Source of the DNA: an uncultured Veillonella sp.
GTDB taxonomy: Bacteria; Bacillota; Negativicutes; Veillonellales; Veillonellaceae
NCBI RefSeq assembly: GCF_915069625.1
Contig: NZ_CAJZFD010000055.1
Coordinates: 1 to 10,726, forward strand
Length of the DNA stretch: 10,726 nt
Direction of reading: 5' to 3'
Positions 5,038 to 10,726 of the stretch are shown here, piece by piece. Each line of letters opens with the position of its first letter. Position 1 is the stretch's first letter. The notes below the pieces were generated by a model. That model was not told the DNA's origin. It ran no database searches and worked only from the letters and a program-made list of their open reading frames with translations. The position numbers and the translations under genes were made by a program.

Positions 5038-5100
5038 GTAAGTTGTAGCCCGCATGAAACTTCCAATCCTGACGTAGGTCATGTGCGGTACGCACAGGTA
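5037..5100 (+). repeat. Intergenic repeat, copy D
   Basis: AGTAAGTTGTAGCCCGCATG, then AAACTTCCAATCCTGACGTA, then GTCATGTGCGGTACGCACAG match copies A and B. GTGCGGTACGCAC (about 5083-5095) is a short perfect dyad. The TTTTCAGAC end is absent. It sits between the second SMI1/KNR4 gene and the Sel1 protein. Confidence 0.68.
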
Positions 5101-5145
5101 CACCCCTTTAATATCATGTAAACAACATCCGGAAAGAAATTTAAA

Positions 5146-5469
5146 ATGACTAACTTTAAATCAACAGGTAGTACTTATTGGATTTCAGATGAAGAAATTC
5201 AAATTCTCGAAAAGAACGCTACTAATGGCGATAAAAACTCAGCATTCAAATTATATCAATACCATATGTTTGTATCTTTAGATCGAGATTTGGAATTTAA
5301 ATGGCTAGAGATAGCGGCAAAAAATGGACATCCAATTGCCCAATCTAATTTAGCTGATTTATTTTTCACACAAGGCAATAAAGAAAAAGCCATATTTTGG
5401 GCTAAAAAGGCATATAGAAATGGTGCCAAACTACCAGACGAATTAAAAATATTGATAAATATCAATTAA
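5146..5469 (+). CDS. Sel1-like repeat protein, probable immunity
   Basis: 107 residues. GGAAAG at 5131-5136 precedes ATG 5146. Two to three Sel1-type helical repeats are visible: about residues 23-45 (KNATNGDKNSAFKLYQYHM), 50-72 (LEFKWLEIAAKNGHPIAQSN) and 75-95 (GNKEKAIFWAKKAYRNGAK), with the AxxGxxxAxxxLxxxY and WxxxAAxxGxxxAQxNLA signatures. Sel1/TPR proteins mediate protein contacts, and small ones are frequent as immunity genes in polymorphic toxin arrays. Just before it, frame 5114-5149 reads SCKQHPERNLK ending in TGA that overlaps the ATG, the same ATGA overlap as at 3644; this could be the last codons of its lost toxin, though it is too short to prove. No signal peptide, so cytoplasmic. 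Confidence 0.8.
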   Translation: MTNFKSTGSTYWISDEEIQILEKNATNGDKNSAFKLYQYHMFVSLDRDLEFKWLEIAAKNGHPIAQSNLADLFFTQGNKEKAIFWAKKAYRNGAKLPDELKILININ

Positions 5470-5476
5470 TTAATAA

Positions 5477-5584
5477 GATTTAGCGGATTATCATTACAAA
5501 CCCAAAACTTCTGGAGGAGGATTAAGAAAAGAAGCCAAGAAATTTCTTAGAAAATTGAAAAAAGTAGGTGAGAAATGCCCTTAA
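5477..5584 (+). pseudogene. Possible toxin C-terminal scrap
   Basis: Frame 5477-5584 reads DLADYHYKPKTSGGGLRKEA then KKFLRKLKKVGEKCP and TAA. It lies directly behind one immunity gene and 18 bases before the next, the place where toxin tails occur elsewhere in the array. The strongly basic end would suit a nucleic-acid-acting toxin. It has no start, and I recognise no family. It is short and could be chance. Confidence 0.4.
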
Positions 5585-5602
5585 ATTTTTAGGAGAATTT
5601 AA

Positions 5603-6187
5603 ATGGAAAAAAATGGATACGTTAATTTTAACTTTTTAGATAGCAAAGCCAATATAAATAATATATTAGTTGGGCTAGATTTAGACTATTCAAATAAAGT
5701 GATAGCGCCAGATGGTCATGAGTTAGCATTAGTTGCTTTTATACCAATTGAAAATCTATTAACTATTGCACCTCAATTTAAAACAGATTTTCAGGATATG
5801 GAATATAAAGATAAAGCAATTTACGTTTTTTCTTATTATGATAAAGAAGATTATTTTCTTGACTACATTACTGAAATTGACGATGCTATTCAAGGATACA
5901 CAAGAGTTATCGTCGGAGATAAAAATCAGTTCAAGTTTAACCTAGATAAATTTTATCCAATTAATCCTATTGAGAATTTAGATGAAATGAGTTTTCTAGG
6001 AGGACAACCTGAATATTTACAACAAGAGAGTGATGATTTTCTAGAAAAATATATTTTCATAGGTCAAATCTTAGGAATGAATCTGCCTGAAGAAGTAAAT
6101 GAAATTTTTTATCTAACTGAGAATATCGGATATATTTTTATAAATCGAGATCTATCTGGTGGATTATTCTTCGTTCAAACAACTTAA
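5603..6187 (+). CDS. Immunity-type protein with DUF1963/YwqG-like C-terminus
   Basis: 194 residues; AGGAG at 5591-5595 is seven bases before ATG 5603. The N-terminal part has GLDLDYSNKVIAPDGHELAL and a strand-rich middle. The C-terminal third fits the DUF1963/YwqG pattern: FLGGQPEYLQ at 131-140 (family form GGxPxWxQ), FIGQI at 152-156 and GYIFINRDLSGGLFFVQ at 176-192. DUF1963 proteins are known as immunity-type partners in polymorphic toxin loci. The frame is intact and the gene closes the array. A candidate toxin scrap lies just upstream. The terminator at 6273-6304 probably ends its transcript. Confidence 0.75.
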   Translation: MEKNGYVNFNFLDSKANINNILVGLDLDYSNKVIAPDGHELALVAFIPIENLLTIAPQFKTDFQDMEYKDKAIYVFSYYDKEDYFLDYITEIDDAIQGYTRVIVGDKNQFKFNLDKFYPINPIENLDEMSFLGGQPEYLQQESDDFLEKYIFIGQILGMNLPEEVNEIFYLTENIGYIFINRDLSGGLFFVQTT

Positions 6188-6272
6188 ACAAAACTAAAAA
6201 GGATTTAACCAGACCAAAGAAGACGGAGAAAGCAACTAATGCGAAATAGCTACTATTTCCGCCACGACTTAG
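6188..6272. other. Boundary between immunity array and chromosomal backbone
   Basis: After the last immunity gene there is no Rhs sequence, intergenic repeat or uptake-like 12-mer. The style changes to low-GC Bacillota from the terminator at 6273 on. No tRNA, direct repeat or integrase marks the edge. An ATG at 6239 opens a 39-codon frame (YYFRHDLESPLGYRLEG) through the terminator; I do not call it a gene. Confidence 0.4.
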
Positions 6273-6304
6273 AAAGCCCTTTAGGTTATCGCCTAGAGGG
6301 TTTT
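6273..6304 (+). terminator. Rho-independent terminator after the array
   Basis: AAAGCCCTTTAGG (6273-6285) pairs with CCTAGAGGGTTTT (6292-6304) over 13 positions, two of them G-U wobbles, with the 6-base loop TTATCG. The stem closes with a T-rich 3' side (TTTTAT). It would stop read-through from the immunity genes into the MFS region. Confidence 0.8.
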
Positions 6305-6343
6305 ATATATAGCTTTAATCTCGTACTTGTGCTATATTATTCG

Positions 6344-6349
6344 TATAAT
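6344..6349 (+). promoter_or_regulatory. Candidate -10 box TATAAT
   Basis: A perfect TATAAT lies about 10 bases before the start of the putative small RNA. The -35 position (6321-6326, TCGTAC) is poor. Confidence rests on the -10 and on the terminator placed about 140 bases downstream. Confidence 0.4.
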
Positions 6350-6355
6350 ATAAAT

Positions 6356-6496
6356 CTTTAAAGACCAGTTGGGCCATTTGTTGCCTGTTGCTCGTTTCTT
6401 TTGATTTATTAATATACTTGGTAAGGCAATTGGAGCCCGTTCCTTGTATAATACTAGAGAGAACCCTTTATCGTTTTGGTAACGGGTTCTTTTTTA
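6356..6496 (+). ncRNA. Candidate structured small RNA or attenuated leader
   Basis: Between a TATAAT box and a strong terminator lies a stretch without a plausible gene but with structure. GGGC (6371-6374) pairs with GCCC (6435-6438), and GTTGCCT (6380-6386) pairs with AGGCAAT (6424-6430), separated by a small internal loop and capped by an AT-rich loop of 37 bases. The 3' end is the hairpin at 6460-6490 followed by T. It does not look like tmRNA, RNase P or SRP RNA. A 6S-like bulged rod is possible, as is a leader controlling the MFS gene, but the MFS gene has its own promoter after the terminator. Confidence 0.35.
6460..6496 (+). terminator. Rho-independent terminator before the MFS gene
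   Basis: AGAACCC (6460-6466) pairs with GGGTTCT (6484-6490), followed directly by five more T. TA (6469-6470) and TA (6480-6481) may extend the stem. It ends the putative small RNA and insulates the MFS promoter. Confidence 0.85.
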
Positions 6497-6498
6497 GT

Positions 6499-6528
6499 TT
6501 GAAAAACTCTTTCTATTTATAGTATGAT
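6499..6528 (+). promoter_or_regulatory. Sigma-A-type promoter for the MFS gene
   Basis: TTGAAA (6499-6504) and TATGAT (6523-6528) are separated by 18 bases and lie directly after the upstream terminator. The MFS start codon is 38 bases beyond the -10 box. Confidence 0.65.
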
Positions 6529-6565
6529 AGCTTTATATGTTATTTTTCTGTAGAAAGGAGCTCGT

Positions 6566-7789
6566 ATGAATCGACTTAGTTTCTCACGAACTCAGATTTT
6601 AATTCTCGTCAGCGTGTGGCTAACATTTTTGATTAGCTTTGTTATGCGTTTATCTTGGGCATCCTTGATGCCTATCGTTAATGAGGCCTTGAGCTTTACG
6701 CCTCAAATGGGTACAGCCTATTTATCCGCCTTTTATATGGGCTATGCCATTATGGTTCTACCAGGTGGTATCTTAGCGGATCGCATTGGTTATCGTTACA
6801 CCATTTTGGTAAGCTTACTTGCTATGGCAGTTATTACGGCATTGATGAGTACTATAGATAATTACACCTATGGATGGGTATTACGATTCTTATTAGGTAT
6901 TGTATCTGGTCCGGTACAAGCATCTTGTTTAAGTGCTATTGGGGATTACTTTGGGCCTAATCAACGTGGTGCAGCCGTGGGTATCTTCATGTCCTGTACA
7001 TCCCTTGGATTGACTACTGTAAACCTTTATGCACCATATGTGGCAACTAATTATGGTTGGCAAAATGCATTTCTTTTAACAGCAGTATTACCAATCCTTG
7101 TTTTCATTCTTAGCTACTTTACGGTTCGTAAGCCAAGTGCTGAGATTTTAGCTCAACGAGAAGCAGAGGTGAGTGCTACATCTGCTCATATAGGGGAAAA
7201 GACTTCTTTAAAGGAAAACTTGTTACATGTTTTGAAGAATCGCAACATTTGTTGTCTTGCCTTTGCAGGCTTCTTTGCTACCGGTGCTACCTGGGCGGTG
7301 GCGCAATGGTCAAACTTGTACATGGTTAAACAGCTCGGCGTTAATGCCATCTATGCAGGTCATGTAATGTCTGCCTTTGGTTTAGCCGCGCTTATTGCGA
7401 AACCGACTATCGGTATTTTGTCCGATATATTACCGATTAAGAAGAACCATTTGGTGGCGCTTGTTATGTTCTTATTTGCACCAGCATTGATCCTCTTTGC
7501 GAGCACCACAAATCCAGATATGCTCTTTATAACAGGTCCAATTCTTGGTATTGGTGCTTTCATGCATAGTGCTTTAACAAATGCTCTCGTAATTCAATCC
7601 GCAGCACCTCATTTACGCGGTACAACTGCAGGCTTTGTAAACTTGTTTAATCAGATTGGCGTTATGTTGGCACCTATGATTTTAGGTAGCATGTTAACAG
7701 CTACAGGCAGTTATCAATCTGCATTGATGACCCTTGCCATTGCACCAGTTATCGGTGCTATTGCATTGTTCTTTGTACGTCTTAAATAA
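6566..7789 (+). CDS. Major facilitator superfamily transporter
   Basis: 407 residues with 12 predicted membrane helices in two halves of six, joined by a charged cytoplasmic loop at about residues 190-226 (RKPSAEILAQREAE onward). The MFS motif A, GGILADRIGYRY, is at 67-78, between helices 2 and 3, with a degenerate second copy GILSDILPIKK between helices 8 and 9. The length is normal. Secondary transporters of this type exchange small solutes with protons or ions across the inner membrane; the substrate cannot be read from the sequence. General form (GxxLADRxGYR, GPVQASCLSAIGDYFGPNQR) recalls the anion-cation symporter and nitrate/organic-acid branches. ATG 6566 has AAAGGAG at 6554-6560. It is transcribed alone from 6499-6528 to the terminator at 7849-7947. 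Confidence 0.9.
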   Translation: MNRLSFSRTQILILVSVWLTFLISFVMRLSWASLMPIVNEALSFTPQMGTAYLSAFYMGYAIMVLPGGILADRIGYRYTILVSLLAMAVITALMSTIDNYTYGWVLRFLLGIVSGPVQASCLSAIGDYFGPNQRGAAVGIFMSCTSLGLTTVNLYAPYVATNYGWQNAFLLTAVLPILVFILSYFTVRKPSAEILAQREAEVSATSAHIGEKTSLKENLLHVLKNRNICCLAFAGFFATGATWAVAQWSNLYMVKQLGVNAIYAGHVMSAFGLAALIAKPTIGILSDILPIKKNHLVALVMFLFAPALILFASTTNPDMLFITGPILGIGAFMHSALTNALVIQSAAPHLRGTTAGFVNLFNQIGVMLAPMILGSMLTATGSYQSALMTLAIAPVIGAIALFFVRLK

Positions 7790-7848
7790 TGTGAAAGCAT
7801 CATACAATAGGTTCCTCTGATTGTATGGAAACAAACAAAATATGAAAC

Positions 7849-7947
7849 AAAAGAGACTGAATTAGATCTCCTAATGAACTGCACCCCAAAAATTGGACAC
7901 AATTTTGGAGGTGCAGTTCAAAATAGGGGACAGTTCAGTCTCTTTTT
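7849..7947 (+). terminator. MFS terminator with an enlarged loop
   Basis: AAAAGAGACTGAA (7849-7861) is an exact reverse complement of TTCAGTCTCTTTT (7934-7946), a 13-bp stem ending in T. The 72-base loop is far longer than normal and contains the inverted-repeat element at 7875-7937, which suggests an insertion into the loop of a previously ordinary terminator. Confidence 0.75.
7875..7937. mobile_element. IS3-like end remnant or MITE inside a terminator loop
   Basis: TGAACTGCACCCCAAAA (7875-7891) is mirrored by TTTTGGAGGTGCAGTTCA (7903-7920) with one bulged base; a third end GGGGACAGTTCA follows at 7926-7937. TGAACTGCACCCCAAAA then TTGGACA resembles the terminal repeats of IS3/IS150-type elements (from memory). 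No transposase fits in 63 bases, so this is a deletion derivative, a MITE or an end-to-end joint of two IS termini. Confidence 0.6.
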
Positions 7948-7975
7948 ATACGTTACGAGTAACTATATTTTTTGA

Positions 7976-8773
7976 TTATGGTTTTTGCGGTGCATGATAA
8001 TCAGGTTGAGGTCTCCAATCACTCATAGGTGTATTTGGATCGGGCATGTCCTGATTTTGAATGTCGAGAATCCAATCACTAGGTCGAGGCCCTTGAGGCG
8101 GTGGTGGTGGAACGGGTCCATATATACCTAATTTAGAAGGAAATAACCGTGGTTGATTAGATGTATAAGGAGATTCTAATTGGTTTAGCGGTTTATAGAT
8201 ACCTTCTGGTGGCTGAACTCCAAATAATGGCCTACCTTCTGTTGGAGCCGGTGTACTCAATGGTTTATATGGACGAGGTGGTACGTATGGGTTCTTAGAT
8301 GTATAGGTAATACGCTCTAATTCCAATGCATTATGTAAAATAAATTGACCTATTTCAGCTACAGGAGAACCCTTTGTAGCGACGTGAGCACCTGTAGATA
8401 GAACAGAACGCTGATTATTAGCAGTTTCTATAGGTGCGCCATTTACTTGGTAGAATTTCGCCGGTGCTACATGCCAATCCATGAGGTAAATATCTTTAGA
8501 TGTATTACCACGATGGTATGTATAATTAGTTGAATAATCAGCAATAATATTCTGCTTTTTATAGAGACTAATTGTACGAGCGTGAAGCGTACTATATGTA
8601 GGACCTGACTGTGCTAAGCTAAGTGTACTTAAGTCGATATACACAGTCTCCGAAGGGCTATTATAAGCAACTTGGTATTGAGTAGGCTTGTTCTCTAATT
8701 CATATTGTGAAATCGCACTAGCTGATTGTAATGTTGCTAATGCTAGTATTAAAAAGGGATATAGTTTTCTCAT
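7976..8773 (-). CDS. Exported proline-rich hypothetical protein
   Basis: 265 residues. A signal peptide is clear: MRKLYPFLILALATLQSASA with likely cleavage after residue 20. The region to about residue 155 looks globular and strand-rich (TVYIDLSTLSLA, ARTISLYKKQ, DIYLMDWHVAPAKFYQVNG), resembling proteins that record how a variable is displayed in the envelope of Negativicutes, without a named family. The rest is proline-rich and probably unfolded or wall/outer-membrane-spanning, with PYVPPRPYKPL, PVPPPPPQGPRP and YKPL repeats. GAGAGGT lies seven bases before the ATG, and an extended -10 (TGGTATACT) lies upstream. The gene converges on the MFS gene; its terminator is shared with or overlaps the 7849-7947 hairpin. 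I do not recognise a function. Confidence 0.8.
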   Translation of the reverse strand: MRKLYPFLILALATLQSASAISQYELENKPTQYQVAYNSPSETVYIDLSTLSLAQSGPTYSTLHARTISLYKKQNIIADYSTNYTYHRGNTSKDIYLMDWHVAPAKFYQVNGAPIETANNQRSVLSTGAHVATKGSPVAEIGQFILHNALELERITYTSKNPYVPPRPYKPLSTPAPTEGRPLFGVQPPEGIYKPLNQLESPYTSNQPRLFPSKLGIYGPVPPPPPQGPRPSDWILDIQNQDMPDPNTPMSDWRPQPDYHAPQKP

Positions 8774-8797
8774 CTTTGACCTCTCTTATGTGGAATT

Positions 8798-8806
8798 AGT
8801 ATACCA
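8798..8806 (-). promoter_or_regulatory. Extended -10 promoter for the proline-rich exported protein
   Basis: On the - strand the bases read TGGTATACT, a TATACT -10 box with the TG extension, about 25 bases before the start codon. No good -35 box is seen, as often with extended -10 promoters. Confidence 0.5.
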
Positions 8807-8860
8807 TAGTCAAACATGTAATTCTATAAAAAATGCATATAAAAATCCATAGTATGTATA

Positions 8861-8890
8861 TTGTATATAATTGTCATTTTGTTATATGAT
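8861..8890 (+). promoter_or_regulatory. Promoter for the SGNH hydrolase
   Basis: TTGTAT (8861-8866) and TATGAT (8885-8890) are spaced by 18 bases, the same spacing and the same -10 box as for the MFS gene. The start codon lies 26 bases beyond. Confidence 0.5.
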
Positions 8891-8916
8891 TAATGCATAG
8901 TACAGGAGGTCTAGAT

Positions 8917-9468
8917 ATGGAAATTATCTGTTTTGGCGATAGCATCACCCGCGGTTATGATGTGCCTTATGGCCAAGGTTGGGTTGAAATTTGTGATGCA
9001 TCTATAGAGGGTGTACATTTTACAAATTATGGTGAAGACGGCTGCTCCGTTCAGGGCATGATTTATAACATTGAAAAATGGCTACCTACAGCTGTAGCTG
9101 ATTCAACGCGTCATATCTTCTTAATGTGTGGTACTAATGATATTTTGCAAGGTCGAGATAGCACATATGTGTTCAAGACCTTGGTGAAAGCTATTGAACT
9201 AGCGAGCACAAAGGGGAAGGTTATTATTGGTTTAGAAACACAAATCGATAGTGATATGGATGGACTCGACATTGTGGTGCGAGAGGTCAATGAACAACTG
9301 AAAGCCTATGCAGCAGAGCATGATATAAAGTTTATAGATTTCTATACAACCTTATACGAAGCGGATCAAATAGGCCAAATTGTCTTTGCCGGTGAAGTAC
9401 ATCCTAATGCAAGAGGCTATCGTTTGATGGCCTATAAAGCGTTAGAAGTATTTACAAGATTATCGTAA
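8917..9468 (+). CDS. SGNH/GDSL-family hydrolase with atypical catalytic triad
   Basis: I choose ATG 8917 (183 residues) because AGGAGGT at 8904-8910 lies six bases before it; ATG 8893 would put that site inside the gene. SGNH blocks: FGDSITRG with Ser9, NYGEDG with Gly39, GTND at 72-75 with Asn74, and GEVHPNARGY with His162. These are cytoplasmic esterase/lipase/deacetylase-type enzymes acting on acyl or acetyl groups. The residue three before the His is normally Asp (DGxHPN or DxxH); here it is Gly159, with Glu160 next. Either another acid takes the role or the enzyme uses a dyad. No signal peptide is present. It is a single gene ending at the terminator 9535-9568. Substrate unknown. Confidence 0.88.
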   Translation: MEIICFGDSITRGYDVPYGQGWVEICDASIEGVHFTNYGEDGCSVQGMIYNIEKWLPTAVADSTRHIFLMCGTNDILQGRDSTYVFKTLVKAIELASTKGKVIIGLETQIDSDMDGLDIVVREVNEQLKAYAAEHDIKFIDFYTTLYEADQIGQIVFAGEVHPNARGYRLMAYKALEVFTRLS

Positions 9469-9480
9469 AAAAATAAATAT

Positions 9481-9534
9481 AAGAATTCAATTGGTAAGAT
9501 GCATAAAAAGAATTCAATTGGTAAGATGCATAAA
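9481..9534. repeat. 27-bp tandem duplication
   Basis: Two identical 27-base units, 9481-9507 and 9508-9534, each starting AAGAATTCAATTGGTAAG and ending GCATAAA. GAATTC and CAATTG occur within each unit. The duplication lies between the SGNH stop and the terminator. It is probably a slip-strand or recent duplication. Confidence 0.9.
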
Positions 9535-9568
9535 AAAGCCCCGAATGAGATATCTCATTCGGGGCTTT
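9535..9568. terminator. Perfect palindromic bidirectional terminator
   Basis: A 34-base perfect palindrome, AAAGCCCCGAATGAGAT and its reverse complement. On the - strand the hairpin is followed by six T, so it is a strong terminator for the exported protein at 9648-10625; on the + strand it is followed by TTTGG and serves the SGNH gene less strongly. Confidence 0.9.
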
Positions 9569-9587
9569 GGTGATTTATATAGTCTTT

Positions 9588-9635
9588 AGGTGTGAAGGCT
9601 TGTAGCTTTCACCATTATAGTTAATTCGTAACGAA
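9588..9635. other. Secondary hairpins in the 3' region of the exported protein gene
   Basis: GGTG..GAA and TTCACC around GGCTTGTAGC (9588-9613) and TAATTCGTAACGAATTA (about 9620-9636) form two further inverted repeats in the 3' untranslated region between gene and terminator. They may stabilise the - strand transcript. The function is unknown. Confidence 0.4.
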
Positions 9636-9647
9636 TTATAGTTAGAA

Positions 9648-10625
9648 TTAGCGAGTACGTGCGTTAGATACGCGAGCGGATTGTGCAATTGCGTATGCAG
9701 TACCTTTAACTAAATCGTAAGTATCAGCAGTGTTGCCCGATACTGTTACAGCTGCTACAGTGTCGTCAGTTACTGCGAACAATGCAGTTGCGTAAGGGTG
9801 TTGTGCACCATTTGGAACTGTTACAGCACCAGATTTAACAACGATGTAACGGTTGCCGTTGTTGAATACGTCGTAATGAGCAGCTTGTTTTACACCATCA
9901 TAGCTTTCATTGTAAGCGAACAATGCAGCTACTTCACCGCCTGCTACTTGACCAGTTTGTTGCATGGAACGCAATTTAGCAGCTGCTACAGCTGTTGGTT
10001 GAGTCATGTTAACAGTGATACGCAAGGAGTTGTTGTTTACAACTGCTTCAGTGATTACGTTTGTAGAGAATACATTTGCAACGCCGTCGCCAGCACGGTT
10101 GTAGGAGCTAGCAGTTTTCACTTGGTAGCCGTTAGTGTATGCAGGCAAGTCGTAAGTGTAAGATTTGCCGTTCAACAACAAGTCGAATGCGTTTAATTGG
10201 TTAGTTTTATAACGGGAAACATATGCACTGCCGTTACCATTAGCTGTTACGGAAGTTACAGTTTCTTGGTATACAGGTTGGCTGTTAGTAGCGATAGGGT
10301 CCATGATTTGAAGACCTACAGCTGTTGTTTCAGGTGCTACGAAGATTGGATCGCCTAATTCTTTAGATACAGGCATTTGTTGAGCCATGTCACCTGCTGT
10401 GTAAGGTACCGCTGGTAATGGTTTGTAACCAGGGCGTGGTGCGCTTGTTACATAACCAGATTGGTACGCTGGTGTAGCTGCTTGAGGTGCAGCGTAAGTA
10501 TATTGCTCAGCTGCAGCGCGTTCGTAAGCACGTGCATTAGCATCAACAGATGCTGCGAAAGCAGAGAAAGACATAGTTGTAGCTGCGAATACTGCGAAAG
10601 CAGCTGCTAAATGTTTTTTGTTCAT
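9648..10625 (-). CDS. Exported hypothetical protein
   Basis: 325 residues. The signal peptide is classical (MNKKHLAAAFAVFAATTM then SFSAFAA), with cleavage near residue 24-25. A linker rich in Ala, Pro and Tyr (AAPQAATPAYQSGYV, APRPGYKPLPAVPY) precedes a probably folded domain from about residue 100 to the end, with strand-like stretches (YVSRYKTNQLNAFDLLLNGK, RYIVVKSGAVTV, ALFAVTDDTVAAVTV). AGGAG lies nine bases before the ATG on the - strand. The codon choice is more regular than in neighbours, which suggests strong expression. The GYKPL motif recurs in the other exported protein (7976-8773). Export to the periplasm or envelope is inferred. I do not recognise the family. Confidence 0.82.
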   Translation of the reverse strand: MNKKHLAAAFAVFAATTMSFSAFAASVDANARAYERAAAEQYTYAAPQAATPAYQSGYVTSAPRPGYKPLPAVPYTAGDMAQQMPVSKELGDPIFVAPETTAVGLQIMDPIATNSQPVYQETVTSVTANGNGSAYVSRYKTNQLNAFDLLLNGKSYTYDLPAYTNGYQVKTASSYNRAGDGVANVFSTNVITEAVVNNNSLRITVNMTQPTAVAAAKLRSMQQTGQVAGGEVAALFAYNESYDGVKQAAHYDVFNNGNRYIVVKSGAVTVPNGAQHPYATALFAVTDDTVAAVTVSGNTADTYDLVKGTAYAIAQSARVSNARTR

Positions 10626-10679
10626 AATAGTTCACTCCTAAATACATGATTTTTACAAATAACACAAATACTAAAATGT

Positions 10680-10685
10680 ATTATA
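10680..10685 (-). promoter_or_regulatory. Candidate -10 box for the exported protein
   Basis: On the - strand TATAAT lies about 55 bases before the start codon. The -35 region is not close to consensus. The long leader to the ATG is AT-rich and holds the AGGAG site. Confidence 0.45.
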
Positions 10686-10726
10686 TATGAAATTCTGTTA
10701 TTCACATGGAGTAGGCTGGGAAAAAG

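Noticed and set aside
5256..5465. Open frame on the - strand inside the Sel1 gene
   Set aside because: Antisense to a well-formed repeat protein.
6239..6358. 39-codon frame starting MRNSYYFRHDLESPLG
   Set aside because: It runs through a strong terminator and has no ribosome site; the slight Rhs-like look of YYFRHD is too short to support.
7801..7827. CATACAAT/ATTGTATG hairpin as terminator of the MFS gene
   Set aside because: No T-run follows; the stem at 7849-7947 fits better.
7360..7902. Two open frames on the - strand in and after the MFS gene
   Set aside because: One is antisense to membrane helices; the other crosses the terminator and the inserted element.
9481..9534. CRISPR repeat
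   Set aside because: Two directly adjoining units without spacers; no cas genes.
9798..10196. Open frame on the + strand inside the exported protein gene
   Set aside because: Antisense shadow created by biased codon use; cysteine- and valine-rich with no ribosome site.

Overview
The window joins two different kinds of DNA. Positions 1 to about 6230 hold a tandem array of AT-rich small genes that read as polymorphic-toxin immunity genes, separated by decayed, more GC-rich pieces of an Rhs toxin gene. Positions about 6270 to 10726 look like ordinary chromosome of a low-GC Bacillota. They carry strong AGGAG-type ribosome sites, an MFS transporter, an SGNH hydrolase and two exported proteins with signal peptides. 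The style fits Negativicutes, and Veillonella is my best guess. That genus call is recall of gene style, not a database result.

The left part repeats one plan: a piece of Rhs core or toxin tail, then a small immunity gene, then a spacer. Nine immunity-type genes lie on the + strand: an edge-truncated helical protein (3-362), 650-925, 1144-1608, 1954-2403, 3047-3346, a SMI1/KNR4 protein (3644-4078), 4258-4491, a second SMI1/KNR4-type protein (4537-5037), a Sel1-repeat protein (5146-5469) and a protein with a DUF1963/YwqG-like C-terminus (5603-6187); counting the edge gene this is ten. No intact toxin remains. Rhs remnants can be read at 371-520, 1044-1131, 2563-2891 and 3363-3547, with a frameshift, an internal TGA, an internal TAG and an internal deletion. 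Toxin tails survive at 516-647, 1610-1939 (AHH-nuclease-like), 2893-3018, 3548-3647 and possibly 5477-5584. Several tails end within a few bases of, or overlap, the next immunity gene.

The spacers carry a recurring intergenic repeat (2491-2567, 4081-4150, 4491-4524, 5037-5100) and sequences matching or close to AGGTCGTCTGAA. That 12-mer is the DNA uptake sequence dialect known from Neisseria mucosa-type species. A perfect inverted pair forms a hairpin at 4148-4187. This suggests that the array came from an oral Neisseria, probably as naked DNA or by plasmid or phage transfer, or that the contig is a misassembly. The boundary lies between 6188 and 6270.

The right part holds a terminator (6273-6304), a possible small structured RNA (about 6356-6496), the MFS gene (6566-7789) with its own promoter and a terminator whose loop contains an IS3-like miniature inverted-repeat insertion (7849-7947), a proline-rich exported protein on the - strand (7976-8773), an SGNH hydrolase (8917-9468) lacking the usual catalytic Asp, a 27-bp tandem duplication, a perfect bidirectional terminator (9535-9568) and a second exported protein on the - strand (9648-10625).
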